Below are positions 22,938 through 32,182 of a DNA stretch of 45,060 nt, one piece after another. Source of the stretch: Alcanivorax sp. (GTDB lineage: Bacteria; Pseudomonadota; Gammaproteobacteria; Pseudomonadales; Alcanivoracaceae); NCBI GenBank assembly GCA_013823245.1, contig PNLU01000016.1:1-45060 (forward strand), given 5' to 3'. The notes beneath the pieces were generated by a model that saw only the letters and a list, made by a program, of their open reading frames with translations, did not search any database and was not told the origin of the DNA. The position numbers and the translations under genes were made by a program. Position 1 is the stretch's first letter, and each line of letters starts with the position of its first letter.

Positions 22938-24761
22938 ATGCAATCTGACGCAGAGCGCATTCGCCTCAAGTTGCCGGAGCAGGATCTTGCTGCACTGTCG
23001 TTGGGGCATGCCCAGCCACGCAAACTGCAGGCCTGGGTTGAGCAACTGCCACTTATGAACATGGGCGAAACCTCGCGCCAGCTCTATCAGTATATTCAGG
23101 AACTCAATCGTCTCCAGATTGATACTCGCACCCGTTTCCAGCTGCTCGAAATCCTGCGTCCGGTGCTGCTGCATGTGACGGACAGTCTGGGCAAGCATTA
23201 CTTGCGCCAGTCGCTGGTGTTGCCGGAAAAGGCGCGCCGCGTGGCCAGTCTGGCCCAGGCCCTGCAAGGGCATCTGGCCAATGGTTACAAGCTGGTGGTG
23301 GCGCGCGGCTTGCGCAAGGTGGATGACCGCGAGGTGCGCGACGCCCTGGCGCTGGCGCTGCATCGTGCCATCACCGCGCTGGGTGATACATTGCTGCGCT
23401 GCTATCAGCTTTACTTTCCGACGCCGCGCCACCTGTGGCTGGAGTTGCATCAGCTCTTCCTGCTCGCCGAGCGGCATGATCTGGACAGCCGGATGATCAC
23501 CGATCCCGAGCTGCCCGCAGGCCACGGGGACAGCACGGTCGCACAGGCCTATATTCGCTGTCTGTTGCTGGCCACGGCCAAACCGAACCAGTTGCGCCAG
23601 CAGGAACTGGCCATGGTATATGCCCTGGCGCGTTCAGGCGCAGCCCTGGTGGATGTGCGGCCCGCAGCCGGCGAAGACGACTTGTTTGTGTTCGACCTGC
23701 AAGTGGACCGGCCGCCGACTTATCGCACCCATGTGTCCGTGGCGCGAGGCAGTTGCCGGTACATTGATGGGCAGCGGCTGGTGGCGGAGCTGGGGCGTGA
23801 CAGCAAGGAGGGTGAGCCGGTCCTGGCGCGCCCCCCCGGATTGTCCGAGCCGCTGATCGTGCATTTGCGTCAGGCCTGGGGTGCGCTGACCGAACGCTCC
23901 TTCTCGCGGGTCGCTCAACGCGTCTCGCTGGATATCTGTTTCGGGCTCGGCGCCCTGCATCATTTTTCTTCGGATGGCGCGGATTTTGCTGCGCAGATCG
24001 GTGCTGCCCGGCTGCGGGTGCTGGAAGGGGATGACACCAATCCGTTCTCGGGTCAGGTGCGCCGGGCTGCGTCCGCAGGTATGCAGCCCGCACTGCGTGA
24101 GGAAGACCCATGGAGTCAGGCGCCGGACGCGGGCGACTATCGGATGGCCGACGGCAGTGACGTCGAGCGTATCGACCTGTCGCGGATCACGGCGGCAGTG
24201 CAGGCGCGGCAGGGAGATGATGCTCGCGCCACCTTTGCCTGCCACCGTTGCGAGACGGTCAACGTCAGCCCTGGCGGTTACTGCCTGGCCTGGGAAGGGG
24301 AAACACCGGCGCAGCTGCGCACCGGCGAACTGGTGGGAGTGCGTGAGCAGGACCACCACGAATGGACGGTGGGGGTGGTGCGCTGGGTCAAGCAGCTGAG
24401 CCATCAGGCGGCCCAGTTCGGGCTGGAACTGCTGGCCCCGCGCGCGCTGCCCGCAGCAGCACGGGTACTGAAAAAAACCGGGGATCCGTCCGAGTTCATG
24501 CGCGTTCTGGTGTTGCCCGCCTTGCATGCCATTGGGCAGGAGGCGACCTTGCTGGTGCCCGCGGTGGGCTTTCACAGTAACGCCCGGCTGGAAGTGATCC
24601 GGCAGGGGGTGACGGAGAAGGTGTTGCTGACAAGACGCCTGACCGGTACTGCGAGCTTCAGCCAGTTCGAGTTTCGTGGGCAGGAGCAGGCGCCGCGAGA
24701 CAGCACCGGGCAGGGCAGTGCGCCGGGGGATGACTTCAAATCGATCTGGTCTTCACTCTGA
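22938..24761 (+). CDS. Conserved protein upstream of fimX with C-terminal PilZ-like domain
   Basis: This 607-residue soluble protein has no signal peptide or membrane segment. The first 330 residues are predicted to be largely alpha-helical (rich in Leu, Arg and Gln). The C-terminal part, from about residue 430, contains TVNVSPGG, VVRWVKQ and AQFGLELLAP, which resemble the D/NxSxxG motif and following strands of a PilZ domain. The usual RxxxR c-di-GMP motif is not clear, so it may be a non-binding variant. A gene of this kind lies immediately upstream of fimX in Pseudomonas (PA4958, from memory). A role with FimX in type IV pilus control is inferred from position. CGGGG lies before the ATG. 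Confidence 0.65.
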   Translation: MQSDAERIRLKLPEQDLAALSLGHAQPRKLQAWVEQLPLMNMGETSRQLYQYIQELNRLQIDTRTRFQLLEILRPVLLHVTDSLGKHYLRQSLVLPEKARRVASLAQALQGHLANGYKLVVARGLRKVDDREVRDALALALHRAITALGDTLLRCYQLYFPTPRHLWLELHQLFLLAERHDLDSRMITDPELPAGHGDSTVAQAYIRCLLLATAKPNQLRQQELAMVYALARSGAALVDVRPAAGEDDLFVFDLQVDRPPTYRTHVSVARGSCRYIDGQRLVAELGRDSKEGEPVLARPPGLSEPLIVHLRQAWGALTERSFSRVAQRVSLDICFGLGALHHFSSDGADFAAQIGAARLRVLEGDDTNPFSGQVRRAASAGMQPALREEDPWSQAPDAGDYRMADGSDVERIDLSRITAAVQARQGDDARATFACHRCETVNVSPGGYCLAWEGETPAQLRTGELVGVREQDHHEWTVGVVRWVKQLSHQAAQFGLELLAPRALPAAARVLKKTGDPSEFMRVLVLPALHAIGQEATLLVPAVGFHSNARLEVIRQGVTEKVLLTRRLTGTASFSQFEFRGQEQAPRDSTGQGSAPGDDFKSIWSSL

Positions 24762-24764
24762 TAT

Positions 24765-24788
24765 GAATGTGATCTGCGTCACAATTTG
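24765..24788. promoter_or_regulatory. CRP/Vfr-type binding site upstream of fimX
   Basis: TGTGA (24768-24772), six bases TCTGCG, and TCACA (24779-24783) form an exact match to the TGTGA-N6-TCACA core, with AT-rich flanks. It lies 7 bases after the stop of the PilZ-like gene and about 98-113 bases before the fimX ATG, in a suitable position for control of a separate fimX promoter. Confidence 0.6.
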
Positions 24789-24880
24789 TGTGTGATGAGC
24801 GAAAGGCCTCGCTCCCCCGCTTGATTCCCGGCAGGCACCGGGCAAAATGAGCCGCGCGCTTCGACGCTTCGAGATCCTGC

Positions 24881-26956
24881 ATGACCTATAAACTGGACAC
24901 CATTCGGCTACTGATCGCCCACGACTCCCAGGACGACGCGGAACAGTTGATGAACGCCCTGCGTAATGCGGGCCGGGCCACGCGTGCCGAACTGGTGCTG
25001 GGCGAGGATGATCTGCTGCGCGCCTTGAAGTCAGGCAGTTGGGAACTGCTGTTGTGTCGTCCGGCGTTTGGTGGCTGCACTCTGGAGCAGGCCATGGCGC
25101 ATATGCAGCGCCTGGGCAAGGCGGTGCCCACCATCGCGCTGGTGGACGAGTTCGACCAGCAAACCCTGCTGACCACCCTGCAGGCCGGCGGGCGCGCCAT
25201 GGCGCCGGTGTCCAATCGCGAGCTGATCATGCTGCTCGTGGATCAGCAGCTTCAACACCTGCAATTGCGCAAGGAGCGTCAGCAACTGGAGCTGGCCCTG
25301 CGTGATGCCGAGAAGCGTCTGTCCGTATTGATGGACCAGAGTCGTGACGCCATTGCCTATGTCGTCGATGGCATGCACATTCACGCCAATGACGCCTACC
25401 TTGAAATGTTTGGCTATGACAGCGCGGATGATCTGGCGGGCGTGCCGATCATGGATATGGTGTCGGCGGCCGACCATGAAAAGCTCAAGAAGCTGCTGCG
25501 CAGCCGGGCACAGGACGAGAGCCAGACCAACGAGCTGGAATGTCGTGGTGTGAACACCGGTGGCGACGAGTTCGATGCCACGTTTGTCTTTTCCCCCTCC
25601 ACCTATGACGGCGAGGCCTGCACCCAGATCGTGATTCGCAGCGCTGCGGTGGACGAGTCGGCGCTACAGGAAAAACTCGATGAAATGAGCCGCATGGATC
25701 AGGTCACGGGGCTGTACAACCGTGGCTGGCTCATGGAACAACTCGACCTGGCACTGTCGGCGGCGGTGCAGCAGGGGCAGATGAGTGCGGTGCTGTATTT
25801 GCGGGTCGACCAGTTCGAGCAGCATCAGAGTGTGGTGGGTATCGAGGGCGCTGACGAGGCGCTGGGCCTGGTGGCTGAAGCCTTGCGCGGTGCTATTCAG
25901 GGCCCTGTGCCGCTGGCGCGGGTGGGTGACGAAGAGTTTGCCTTGCTGCTGCCGGTGGATGACCGTGATGCCGCACGGGAGCAGGCCGAGGCCTTGCGCA
26001 AGGTGATCGAGGTGCTGATGCCGGCGGTGCAGGGTCGGACGTTGCACCTGACCGCCAGCATCGGTGTGGCGTTCGTACAGGAGGACAGCCGCAACAGCCA
26101 GGCGGTGATGACCAAGGCGCTGGATTGCTGCAACAAGGCGCAGAAGGCCAATAACCAGCAGGGCAACAGTGTTCATGTGCACGACCCGATGGACGATGTC
26201 GCTGCAGGTTCCTCAGAGGCGGTGCTGTTGTCGATCCGTCAGGCGCTGGAGCACAACAGCTTCCGATTGATGTATCAGCCGCTGATGAACCTGTCGGATG
26301 AAGGCGATCACCTGTTCGAGGTGTTCGTCCACCTGCCCCAGAAAGACGGTGAGGATCTCAAACCCGAAGCTTTCATGCCGGTGGCCGCCGAGCATGGTCT
26401 GGCGGGCAAGATAGATCGTTGGGTCACGTTGCATGCCATGCGCACGGCCGCCGCACAACAGGGTCGGGTCAGTTTGCTGATCAATCTGAGCGGTCACTCG
26501 TTGCAAGAAACCGACCTGGCCTCCTGGATCGGCAAGGCCATCAAGGCGGCGCGCTTCGACGGCAGCCGCTTGCTGTTCCAGTTGTCCGAGGCCGATGCCA
26601 ACAGCTTCCTCAAGCAGGCGCAGGTATTCGGTGAGCAGATTGCCGTACTGGGCAGCGGACTGTCGATCAGCCGCTTTGCTGGCGGGATCAATCCATTCAA
26701 GCTGTTCGAGCATCTGCCCGCGAAGATGGTGAAGTTCGATGGCAGCTTTACCCAGGAGCTGGGCAAGGCGGAGAGCAAGCAGAAGTTTGCCGATCTGATC
26801 AGTACGGCCAGCGGCCAGGGCCGCAAGGTCGTGGTCGGTTTTGTGGAATCGGCACAACAGATGCAGGTGCTGTGGACCTTGAACGGCATCAACTATCTGC
26901 AGGGGTATTACCTGCAGGCACCCGGGCCGGAGATGCAGGTCAACGAGGAGGGCTGA
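24881..26956 (+). CDS. fimX: FimX-type twitching motility regulator (REC-PAS-GGDEF-EAL, degenerate)
   Basis: The protein has 691 residues, the same length as P. aeruginosa FimX as I remember it, and matches it throughout. A receiver-like domain (about 1-125) lacks a clear phosphoacceptor Asp. A PAS domain (about 140-255) contains DAIAYVVDGMHIHAND. A GGDEF domain has its signature degraded to GDEEF (residues 349-353), and an EAL domain has its signature changed to EVF (480-482). It is therefore probably a c-di-GMP receptor rather than a cyclase or phosphodiesterase. YLQGYYLQ at the C-terminus is typical. FimX promotes type IV pilus assembly at the cell pole with PilB and PilZ-type partners. 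It is convergent with serB, overlapping by 17 bases. Confidence 0.93.
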   Translation: MTYKLDTIRLLIAHDSQDDAEQLMNALRNAGRATRAELVLGEDDLLRALKSGSWELLLCRPAFGGCTLEQAMAHMQRLGKAVPTIALVDEFDQQTLLTTLQAGGRAMAPVSNRELIMLLVDQQLQHLQLRKERQQLELALRDAEKRLSVLMDQSRDAIAYVVDGMHIHANDAYLEMFGYDSADDLAGVPIMDMVSAADHEKLKKLLRSRAQDESQTNELECRGVNTGGDEFDATFVFSPSTYDGEACTQIVIRSAAVDESALQEKLDEMSRMDQVTGLYNRGWLMEQLDLALSAAVQQGQMSAVLYLRVDQFEQHQSVVGIEGADEALGLVAEALRGAIQGPVPLARVGDEEFALLLPVDDRDAAREQAEALRKVIEVLMPAVQGRTLHLTASIGVAFVQEDSRNSQAVMTKALDCCNKAQKANNQQGNSVHVHDPMDDVAAGSSEAVLLSIRQALEHNSFRLMYQPLMNLSDEGDHLFEVFVHLPQKDGEDLKPEAFMPVAAEHGLAGKIDRWVTLHAMRTAAAQQGRVSLLINLSGHSLQETDLASWIGKAIKAARFDGSRLLFQLSEADANSFLKQAQVFGEQIAVLGSGLSISRFAGGINPFKLFEHLPAKMVKFDGSFTQELGKAESKQKFADLISTASGQGRKVVVGFVESAQQMQVLWTLNGINYLQGYYLQAPGPEMQVNEEG

Positions 26957-28196
26957 ACGCCCCCGCGGCCAGCAGTTCCGCCTGATCACGGTCGCGCACG
27001 CCGATCAGATACAGGATGCCATCCAGACCGAGGGTGGAAATGGCCTGCTCGGCGCTTTCCTTGACCAGCGGCTTGGCGCGGAAGGCGATCCCCAGCCCGG
27101 CGATGCCCAGCATCGGCAGATCGTTGGCGCCATCCCCCACCGCAATCACCTGTTCCAGACTGATACCTTCATGCGCGGCGATTTCCCGCAGCAGTTCGGC
27201 CTTGCGCTGGCCGTTGACGATGGCGCCGACGACGCGCCCGGTGACCCGGCCCTCCTCGATTTCCAGCTCGTTGGCATGCACGTGATCAATGCCGAGCTTG
27301 GCTTTCAGATAATTACCGAACCAGGTAAAACCGCCACTGAGAATGGCGGTGCGGTAGCCCAGCGCCTTCAGGGTGCCAATCAGTCGTTCGGCGCCTTCGG
27401 TCAGGCGAATACGCTGCTGCACCCGCTGCAGGGCGTCTGCATCCAGACCTTTCAGCAGGGCCACGCGCTCGCGGAAGCTGTCGTTGAAATCCAGCTCGCC
27501 ACGCATGGCGCGTTCGGTGATGGCCTCCACCTGCTCGCCCACACCGGCTTCCCGTGCCAGCTCGTCGATCACTTCAGACTCGATCAGGGTGGAGTCCATA
27601 TCGAACACTACCAGGCGACGGTTGCGGCGGAACGCGCTGTCTTTCTGGAAGGCGATATCCAGATTCTGTTCGTTGGCAATGCGCAGGAAGGCGGCGCGCA
27701 TGGCCTCCGGGTTGCGCGGGCGACCGCGCACGGAAATTTCCACGCAAGCCCGGGCGTCTTCATCAGGCCGTTCCTCGCCCTCCAGATGCACGCGCCCGGA
27801 CAACCGGTTGATGCTGTCGATGTTCAGCGCGTTGTCGGCCACCACGGCGGTGACTTCGCCCAGCTGTGCGGCGGTGATGCGGCGCGACAGCAGCGTGATG
27901 ATATAGCGGTCCTTGCCCTGGCCAGCCACCCACTCGTCATAGCGATCATGGTCAATGGGCAGAAAGCGCACGGACACCTTGAGCTTGTGCGCCTCGAACA
28001 GCAGATCCTTGAGCAGTGCGGAGGATTCCGCCGTGGCCGGGACTTCCACCAGAATGCCCAGCGACAGGGTGTCGTGGATCACCGCCTGGCCGATATCCAG
28101 AATATTCAGATGGTACTGGGCAAGAATGCGGGTGAACGCCGCGGTCAGGCCGGGGCGATCGCCGCCGGAAACCTGGATCAGAATGATGTCGCGCAA
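26940..28196 (-). CDS. serB: Phosphoserine phosphatase SerB
   Basis: The 418-residue enzyme performs the last step of serine synthesis (O-phosphoserine to serine). Two N-terminal ACT-like regions (MRDIILIQVSGGDRPGLTAA to about residue 170) precede a HAD domain with DMDSTLIESEVIDELA, the SGGFTWFG block and AVGDGANDLPML. This ACT-HAD form resembles the Pseudomonas enzyme. The start is the TTG at 28196, because AGGGGA lies 8 bases upstream and the N-terminus then matches homologues. Another TTG at 28232 would add 12 residues. It is divergent from a YtjB/AhpA-type gene, the same arrangement as serB-ytjB in E. coli. Confidence 0.94.
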   Translation of the reverse strand: MRDIILIQVSGGDRPGLTAAFTRILAQYHLNILDIGQAVIHDTLSLGILVEVPATAESSALLKDLLFEAHKLKVSVRFLPIDHDRYDEWVAGQGKDRYIITLLSRRITAAQLGEVTAVVADNALNIDSINRLSGRVHLEGEERPDEDARACVEISVRGRPRNPEAMRAAFLRIANEQNLDIAFQKDSAFRRNRRLVVFDMDSTLIESEVIDELAREAGVGEQVEAITERAMRGELDFNDSFRERVALLKGLDADALQRVQQRIRLTEGAERLIGTLKALGYRTAILSGGFTWFGNYLKAKLGIDHVHANELEIEEGRVTGRVVGAIVNGQRKAELLREIAAHEGISLEQVIAVGDGANDLPMLGIAGLGIAFRAKPLVKESAEQAISTLGLDGILYLIGVRDRDQAELLAAGAFSPPR

Positions 28197-28344
28197 CGGA
28201 GCTGTCCCCTGAGACCGTGAGAGCTTCTGCAAGAGCGCCTATTGTGAGCGATTTGTCGGGCAATGGCGAGGCTGCGGGCGCCGCCCCGGGGTATACTGCC
28301 GCCTGCTGCGCGATATGAATATCAGGCATGGAATCAGGGAGCCG

Positions 28345-29520
28345 ATGAAATCAGTGATCTGGGCGCGCTGGCGCGCCCGCCTCAATCATGAGCGCCCGCT
28401 GTTGCGCGAACTCGCGGTGCTGCTGCTGGCATGCCTGGTGGTGGGCATCTACTTTCTGGAGCATCTGGATGCACGTCTGGCGCAGAGCCGTGTTCAGCAC
28501 CTGGAGGCGCTGGCACGGCAAACGGCTCACGCGGCGGGCGATTACATCGTCGCCGGTAATCTGGTCAGCCTGAACGTCATCGCCCGGCAGACCGGTTCGC
28601 TGGCGCCGGTGGCGCGCGTGCAACTGGAGGATGCAGGGGGGCGTGTCCTGGCCAGCCACGGTGACGACGCCCTGGGCACGCCAGTGTCCCAGCCGGTGCG
28701 TCTGGGGGATCAGGGCATCGTCGGCAACGTCACCTTGTGGAGTGCCTCGCAGCAGGCCACGCGACAGCAGGTGGAAGCCGGCTTTGTACTGATCGTGCTG
28801 TGCCTGCTCGGGCTGCGTGTGATCGCGACCCTGGTGTACCGGCGCCTGAATGGCGAGCCGCTGTGGGCCGCGCCTGAAGCGTCGTTGCCAGCATCGCCGA
28901 CGAGTGATGAACCTGAACAGGAAAAGGTGGAGGGCGAAGTGCCGCCACTGGCAGTGCTGCATATCACCGTGGTCAATCTGGTGCATTGGCAGGCGCGTTA
29001 TACGGAAGAGCGCTGGCGCAGCATGCTGGCGCCCTACGACGCTCTGTTGCGCACGGTCACGGGGCTGTACGGCGCGCGCCGGGTGTCCGAACTGGCGGAT
29101 GGCGCGGTGTTGTCGTTCGCCGCGGATGCAGACACCACGCTGCCGCGCGAAGCCGCGTTTCATGGTGTCTGCGCGGGCATGTTGTTCCTGCGTGTGGCGC
29201 GTCGGCTGGGCGAGCAGCGCAAGGCGGCCGGTGAGCCGGCGCTGGAGTTCAAGGCGCTGGTGACCACCGACGTGGCCGGGCTGGGCAACAGCGCCTGTTG
29301 TGATGCCGGGCTGCCGGGGCGGGTGCATGTGCCGGAACAGGAACTCGCTGCGCTGGAGCTGGATACACGCTCGCTGTATCGCACCGAACAGGCGCTGACC
29401 GTGCATCGGGATGAACAGGGCGATGAGCAGGCGCTTTTCCGGCTGCAACCGCTGGAGCAGTTGGCGCAGCGTTACCAGAAGCTGATCAACGATCAGGCGG
29501 CGCGCATTCACGCCCACTGA
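28345..29520 (+). CDS. YtjB/AhpA-family inner membrane protein
   Basis: The 391-residue protein has a first transmembrane segment at about residues 23-41 (LAVLLLACLVVGIYF) and a periplasmic stretch with LAPVARVQLEDAGGRVLASHG. A second transmembrane segment (AGFVLIVLCLLGLRVIATLVY) follows near 145-165, then a cytoplasmic C-terminal region. This matches the Smp/YtjB/AhpA family, whose E. coli member is divergent from serB as here. The function is not established. The ATG at 28345 is preceded by CAGGGAG; a start 10 codons earlier is possible. The 3' end is 6 bases from the convergent ATP-grasp gene. Confidence 0.75.
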   Translation: MKSVIWARWRARLNHERPLLRELAVLLLACLVVGIYFLEHLDARLAQSRVQHLEALARQTAHAAGDYIVAGNLVSLNVIARQTGSLAPVARVQLEDAGGRVLASHGDDALGTPVSQPVRLGDQGIVGNVTLWSASQQATRQQVEAGFVLIVLCLLGLRVIATLVYRRLNGEPLWAAPEASLPASPTSDEPEQEKVEGEVPPLAVLHITVVNLVHWQARYTEERWRSMLAPYDALLRTVTGLYGARRVSELADGAVLSFAADADTTLPREAAFHGVCAGMLFLRVARRLGEQRKAAGEPALEFKALVTTDVAGLGNSACCDAGLPGRVHVPEQELAALELDTRSLYRTEQALTVHRDEQGDEQALFRLQPLEQLAQRYQKLINDQAARIHAH

Positions 29521-29526
29521 GCCTGC

Positions 29527-30318
29527 TCAGGCCCGCTGTTGTTGCCCGGGATGCGGTGAGTCGTCGCCCAGCAGGTAGCGGCGGGTCGCGTCCGCCACAT
29601 GCCCGGCCAGGCCGGGAATGCCCTGGTGCCCGAACAGGCGGTTGAACTCCAGCAACATCGGCATGCCGTCCACCATGGCGATATCAAAACCGGCGTGGTC
29701 GATATCCAGATAACGGCTCAGGTTGAGCACAAAGTCCGTGGCCACCGAAGGCACCGGCAGTTCCAGGCGGACCACGCCACCCCGTGACACGTTATTGTGG
29801 AAATCGGCGCCTTCGCGCCAGTACGCCGCCACGATGTCTCGCCCCACCACAACGATCCGCAGATCCCGCTCAATCGGCAGGCGCTGCTGCACGTACAGCA
29901 CGTCGTTCTGTTGAGCATACGTCTCGAACTGGCTGGCGCTTTCGATCAGGTAGACGCCCAGGCCCTGACTGGCACGGACCACTTTGGCCACGAACGGCAG
30001 CGGCCAGCGACGCAGCACATCGCGCACATTGTCGGGGGTACTGGCGAGAATTTCGGTGTGCGGCACATGATCCGGGCAGGCGACCTGGAAGGCGCGTGTC
30101 ATTTCGACCTTGTCGTGGCCCAGATGATAGGTCACCGGGCTCGGGAAGATGCGCTTGCGCAACACATAATGCAGGGTGTTGAGTTGCCAGTAACCGGGAA
30201 ACAGCAGGTAATCGGCGGCACGGATATCATCCAGATGCCGGGTCATCAGCTCCGGTTTGATATAGCGCACGCCGGGCAGGCCCAGAGTGCGGAAGGGATC
30301 GAAAGTAATCAGCCGCAT
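29527..30318 (-). CDS. ATP-grasp domain protein (RimK-like)
   Basis: The 263-residue protein has ATP-grasp features. A substrate-lobe region with LGHDKVEMTRAF leads into the nucleotide-binding strand FVAKVVRASQGLGVYLI, with its glycine-rich loop. ERDLRIVVVGRDIVAAY follows, and then AGFDIAMVDGMPMLLEFNRLFG with the metal-binding Glu/Asn. It is shorter than ribosomal S6 glutamate ligase (about 300 residues) and its ligase substrate is unknown. It lies 94 bases downstream of psd on the same strand, separated by a strong hairpin, so it is probably only partly linked to psd expression. Confidence 0.75.
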   Translation of the reverse strand: MRLITFDPFRTLGLPGVRYIKPELMTRHLDDIRAADYLLFPGYWQLNTLHYVLRKRIFPSPVTYHLGHDKVEMTRAFQVACPDHVPHTEILASTPDNVRDVLRRWPLPFVAKVVRASQGLGVYLIESASQFETYAQQNDVLYVQQRLPIERDLRIVVVGRDIVAAYWREGADFHNNVSRGGVVRLELPVPSVATDFVLNLSRYLDIDHAGFDIAMVDGMPMLLEFNRLFGHQGIPGLAGHVADATRRYLLGDDSPHPGQQQRA

Positions 30319-30348
30319 GGCGACCCGGACACTCCGCCGGGGGATAGT

Positions 30349-30384
30349 CGATGGCGCAGCAAGTGTCGGGCCGCTGCGCCATCG
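30349..30384 (-). terminator. Strong intercistronic hairpin between psd and the ATP-grasp gene
   Basis: CGATGGCGCAGC pairs perfectly with GCTGCGCCATCG (12 base pairs) around a 12-base loop. No T tract follows on the minus strand, so it may be an attenuator, an mRNA-stabilising stem or a Rho-dependent boundary instead of a classical terminator. Confidence 0.5.
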
Positions 30385-30412
30385 CCGTCAACTGAATTTC
30401 AGCGCACCTGTT

Positions 30413-31276
30413 TCAGAGCACCTGGCCCATCGACTGCCCCATGCGTACCGGGGTGTCCTCGCCCAGCCCTTCGGCCCACTGGCAGCGGCCCTGCGGGAAC
30501 AGCATGACAACGGTGGAGCCGAGCAGGAAGCGGCCCAGTTCGTCACCTTTCTCCAGCCGGATGGGGGCGCTGCGGTCGTAGCGGGTCCGGGTAATGGTGG
30601 TGGGTTGCGGTGTGACCTGACCGGCGAAGACGGTTTCGATGCCGGCCACGATCATGGCGCCCACCAGGATCACGGCCACCGGCCCCTGATCCGTATCGAA
30701 CACGCACACGGCGCGCTCGTTGCGGGCGAACAGCCCCGGGACCTGGCGGGTGGTGGCCTGATTGACGGAAAACAGTCGGCCAGGCACGTAGATCATTTCA
30801 CGCAGGGTGCCACTGACCGGCATATGCACGCGGTGGTAGTCCTTCGGCGACAGGTACACGGTGGCGAAATGGCCGTTGACGAATTCGCTCGCCAGTTCGG
30901 CATCGCCGCCCAGCAGTTCAAAGGCGGAGTAGTAATGGCCCTTGGCCTGCAGCACGTCGCTGCCGCGCAGTTGCCCCAGCTGGCTGATGGCGCCATCGGC
31001 CGGACAGGCAATACCGTTGGCCGTGTCGTCGATCGGTCGCGCGCCGGGCTTCAGGGCACGGGTAAAAAAGGCGTTGAAGCTCGGAAACGCATCAGCGTCC
31101 TCGATCTCCGCCTCGTCCAGCGTGATACCGAATCGCTTGCTGAAGGCGCGAATGAAGGTGGTCTTGATCCACGGCGTTTCGCTGCGTGCCAGCGCGCCGA
31201 CGCAGCGCGACAACAGATGATGCGGCAGGATGTACTGCAACAGCACGAACAGGCGTTCAAATACGGAAACCTTCAC
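30413..31276 (-). CDS. psd: Phosphatidylserine decarboxylase proenzyme
   Basis: The 287-residue proenzyme makes phosphatidylethanolamine at the inner membrane. The self-cleavage motif LGST is present with the pyruvoyl-forming Ser at about residue 254. Other blocks are FNAFFTRALKPGARPI, CPADGAISQLG, AKGHYYS, VYLSPKDYHRVHMP and FARNERAVCVF. The start is the GTG at 31276, which overlaps the rhodanese stop in a GTGA arrangement and gives an N-terminus (VSVFERLFVLLQYILPHHLLS) like that of Pseudomonas Psd. The frame is open about 15 codons further upstream within the rhodanese gene. The rhodanese-psd order is as in Pseudomonas. Confidence 0.94.
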   Translation of the reverse strand: MKVSVFERLFVLLQYILPHHLLSRCVGALARSETPWIKTTFIRAFSKRFGITLDEAEIEDADAFPSFNAFFTRALKPGARPIDDTANGIACPADGAISQLGQLRGSDVLQAKGHYYSAFELLGGDAELASEFVNGHFATVYLSPKDYHRVHMPVSGTLREMIYVPGRLFSVNQATTRQVPGLFARNERAVCVFDTDQGPVAVILVGAMIVAGIETVFAGQVTPQPTTITRTRYDRSAPIRLEKGDELGRFLLGSTVVMLFPQGRCQWAEGLGEDTPVRMGQSMGQVL

Positions 31277-32112
31277 GCGGGCATGTCCTTTTCTGCGGGG
31301 GTATCCGGGTGGTTGCCCCACTCGGACCAGGAACCGGGATAGCCCCGGATATTATCAAAACCGAGAATGCGGCCCACCAGCCAGGCCAGGCTGGAACGGT
31401 GGTGGGTCTGGCAATAGGCAATCACCTCCTTGTCGCCGGTGATGCCGCGCTCGGCCAGCTCTCGGCGCAGTGTCTCGCTATCACGCAGCCGCAGGTTGCG
31501 GGCCTTGTCCATGGCGTCGGTCCACTCGAAATGCACGGCGCCGGGGATATGGCCGCTTTTGGGCGCATAGGCGCGGGTGCCTTCGTACTCTTCCAGCGAG
31601 CGCGCGTCCCACAGCACCACATCGGGATCACGATGCCGCTTCAGTACATGATCGATGTCCACGGTGGGTTGCAGGTTGATCTGGCCCAGCTTGAATTCGG
31701 TGCGGCGCGGGAATACCGGCTGGCTGTCGGTGGGCAGGCCCTCGGCAAGCCAGGCGTGGATGCCGCCGTTGAGGTAGCTGTAGCGCTGATGCCCGGCAAT
31801 CTCGAGCAGCCATAACAGTCGTGCGGCCCAGCCGCCCCCCTCGTCATCGCAGGCCACCACATGGGTATCCGGGGTCAGCCCCAGTTCGCTGAACAGCGCT
31901 TCCAGTTCATCCGGTGGCGGAATCAGGCCGCTCACCGGCGGCGCGCCATGTTGCAGGCGGCGGAAGTCCAGATGTACGGCACCAGGGATATGTGCCTGCT
32001 GATAAATCGGCGCCTTGCTGAGATCGACAATCAGCAGTGCCTCATCGCCGAGGTGGGCGTTGAGTGTTTCCGGTTCAAGCAGCAGCGGCAGCTCGCTGGG
32101 CTGACGGGTCAT
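31273..32112 (-). CDS. rhdA: Thiosulfate sulfurtransferase (rhodanese RhdA-type)
   Basis: The 279-residue protein has two tandem rhodanese domains, the first inactive and the second carrying the catalytic Cys234 in the loop YCQTHHRSS, which is the RhdA-type active site. It transfers sulfane sulfur from thiosulfate to cyanide or other acceptors, probably in the cytoplasm since no signal peptide is visible. The start is the ATG at 32112 with AGGAC upstream, six codons inside the maximal open frame. It overlaps psd by 4 bases and follows rsgA by about 70 bases. Confidence 0.92.
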   Translation of the reverse strand: MTRQPSELPLLLEPETLNAHLGDEALLIVDLSKAPIYQQAHIPGAVHLDFRRLQHGAPPVSGLIPPPDELEALFSELGLTPDTHVVACDDEGGGWAARLLWLLEIAGHQRYSYLNGGIHAWLAEGLPTDSQPVFPRRTEFKLGQINLQPTVDIDHVLKRHRDPDVVLWDARSLEEYEGTRAYAPKSGHIPGAVHFEWTDAMDKARNLRLRDSETLRRELAERGITGDKEVIAYCQTHHRSSLAWLVGRILGFDNIRGYPGSWSEWGNHPDTPAEKDMPA

Positions 32113-32182
32113 GGCAAGGTGTCCTGACAATCACGGTCGGGCCTCGATTCTACCCAAAGCCATTGCGGTTTGCAGGCACACA

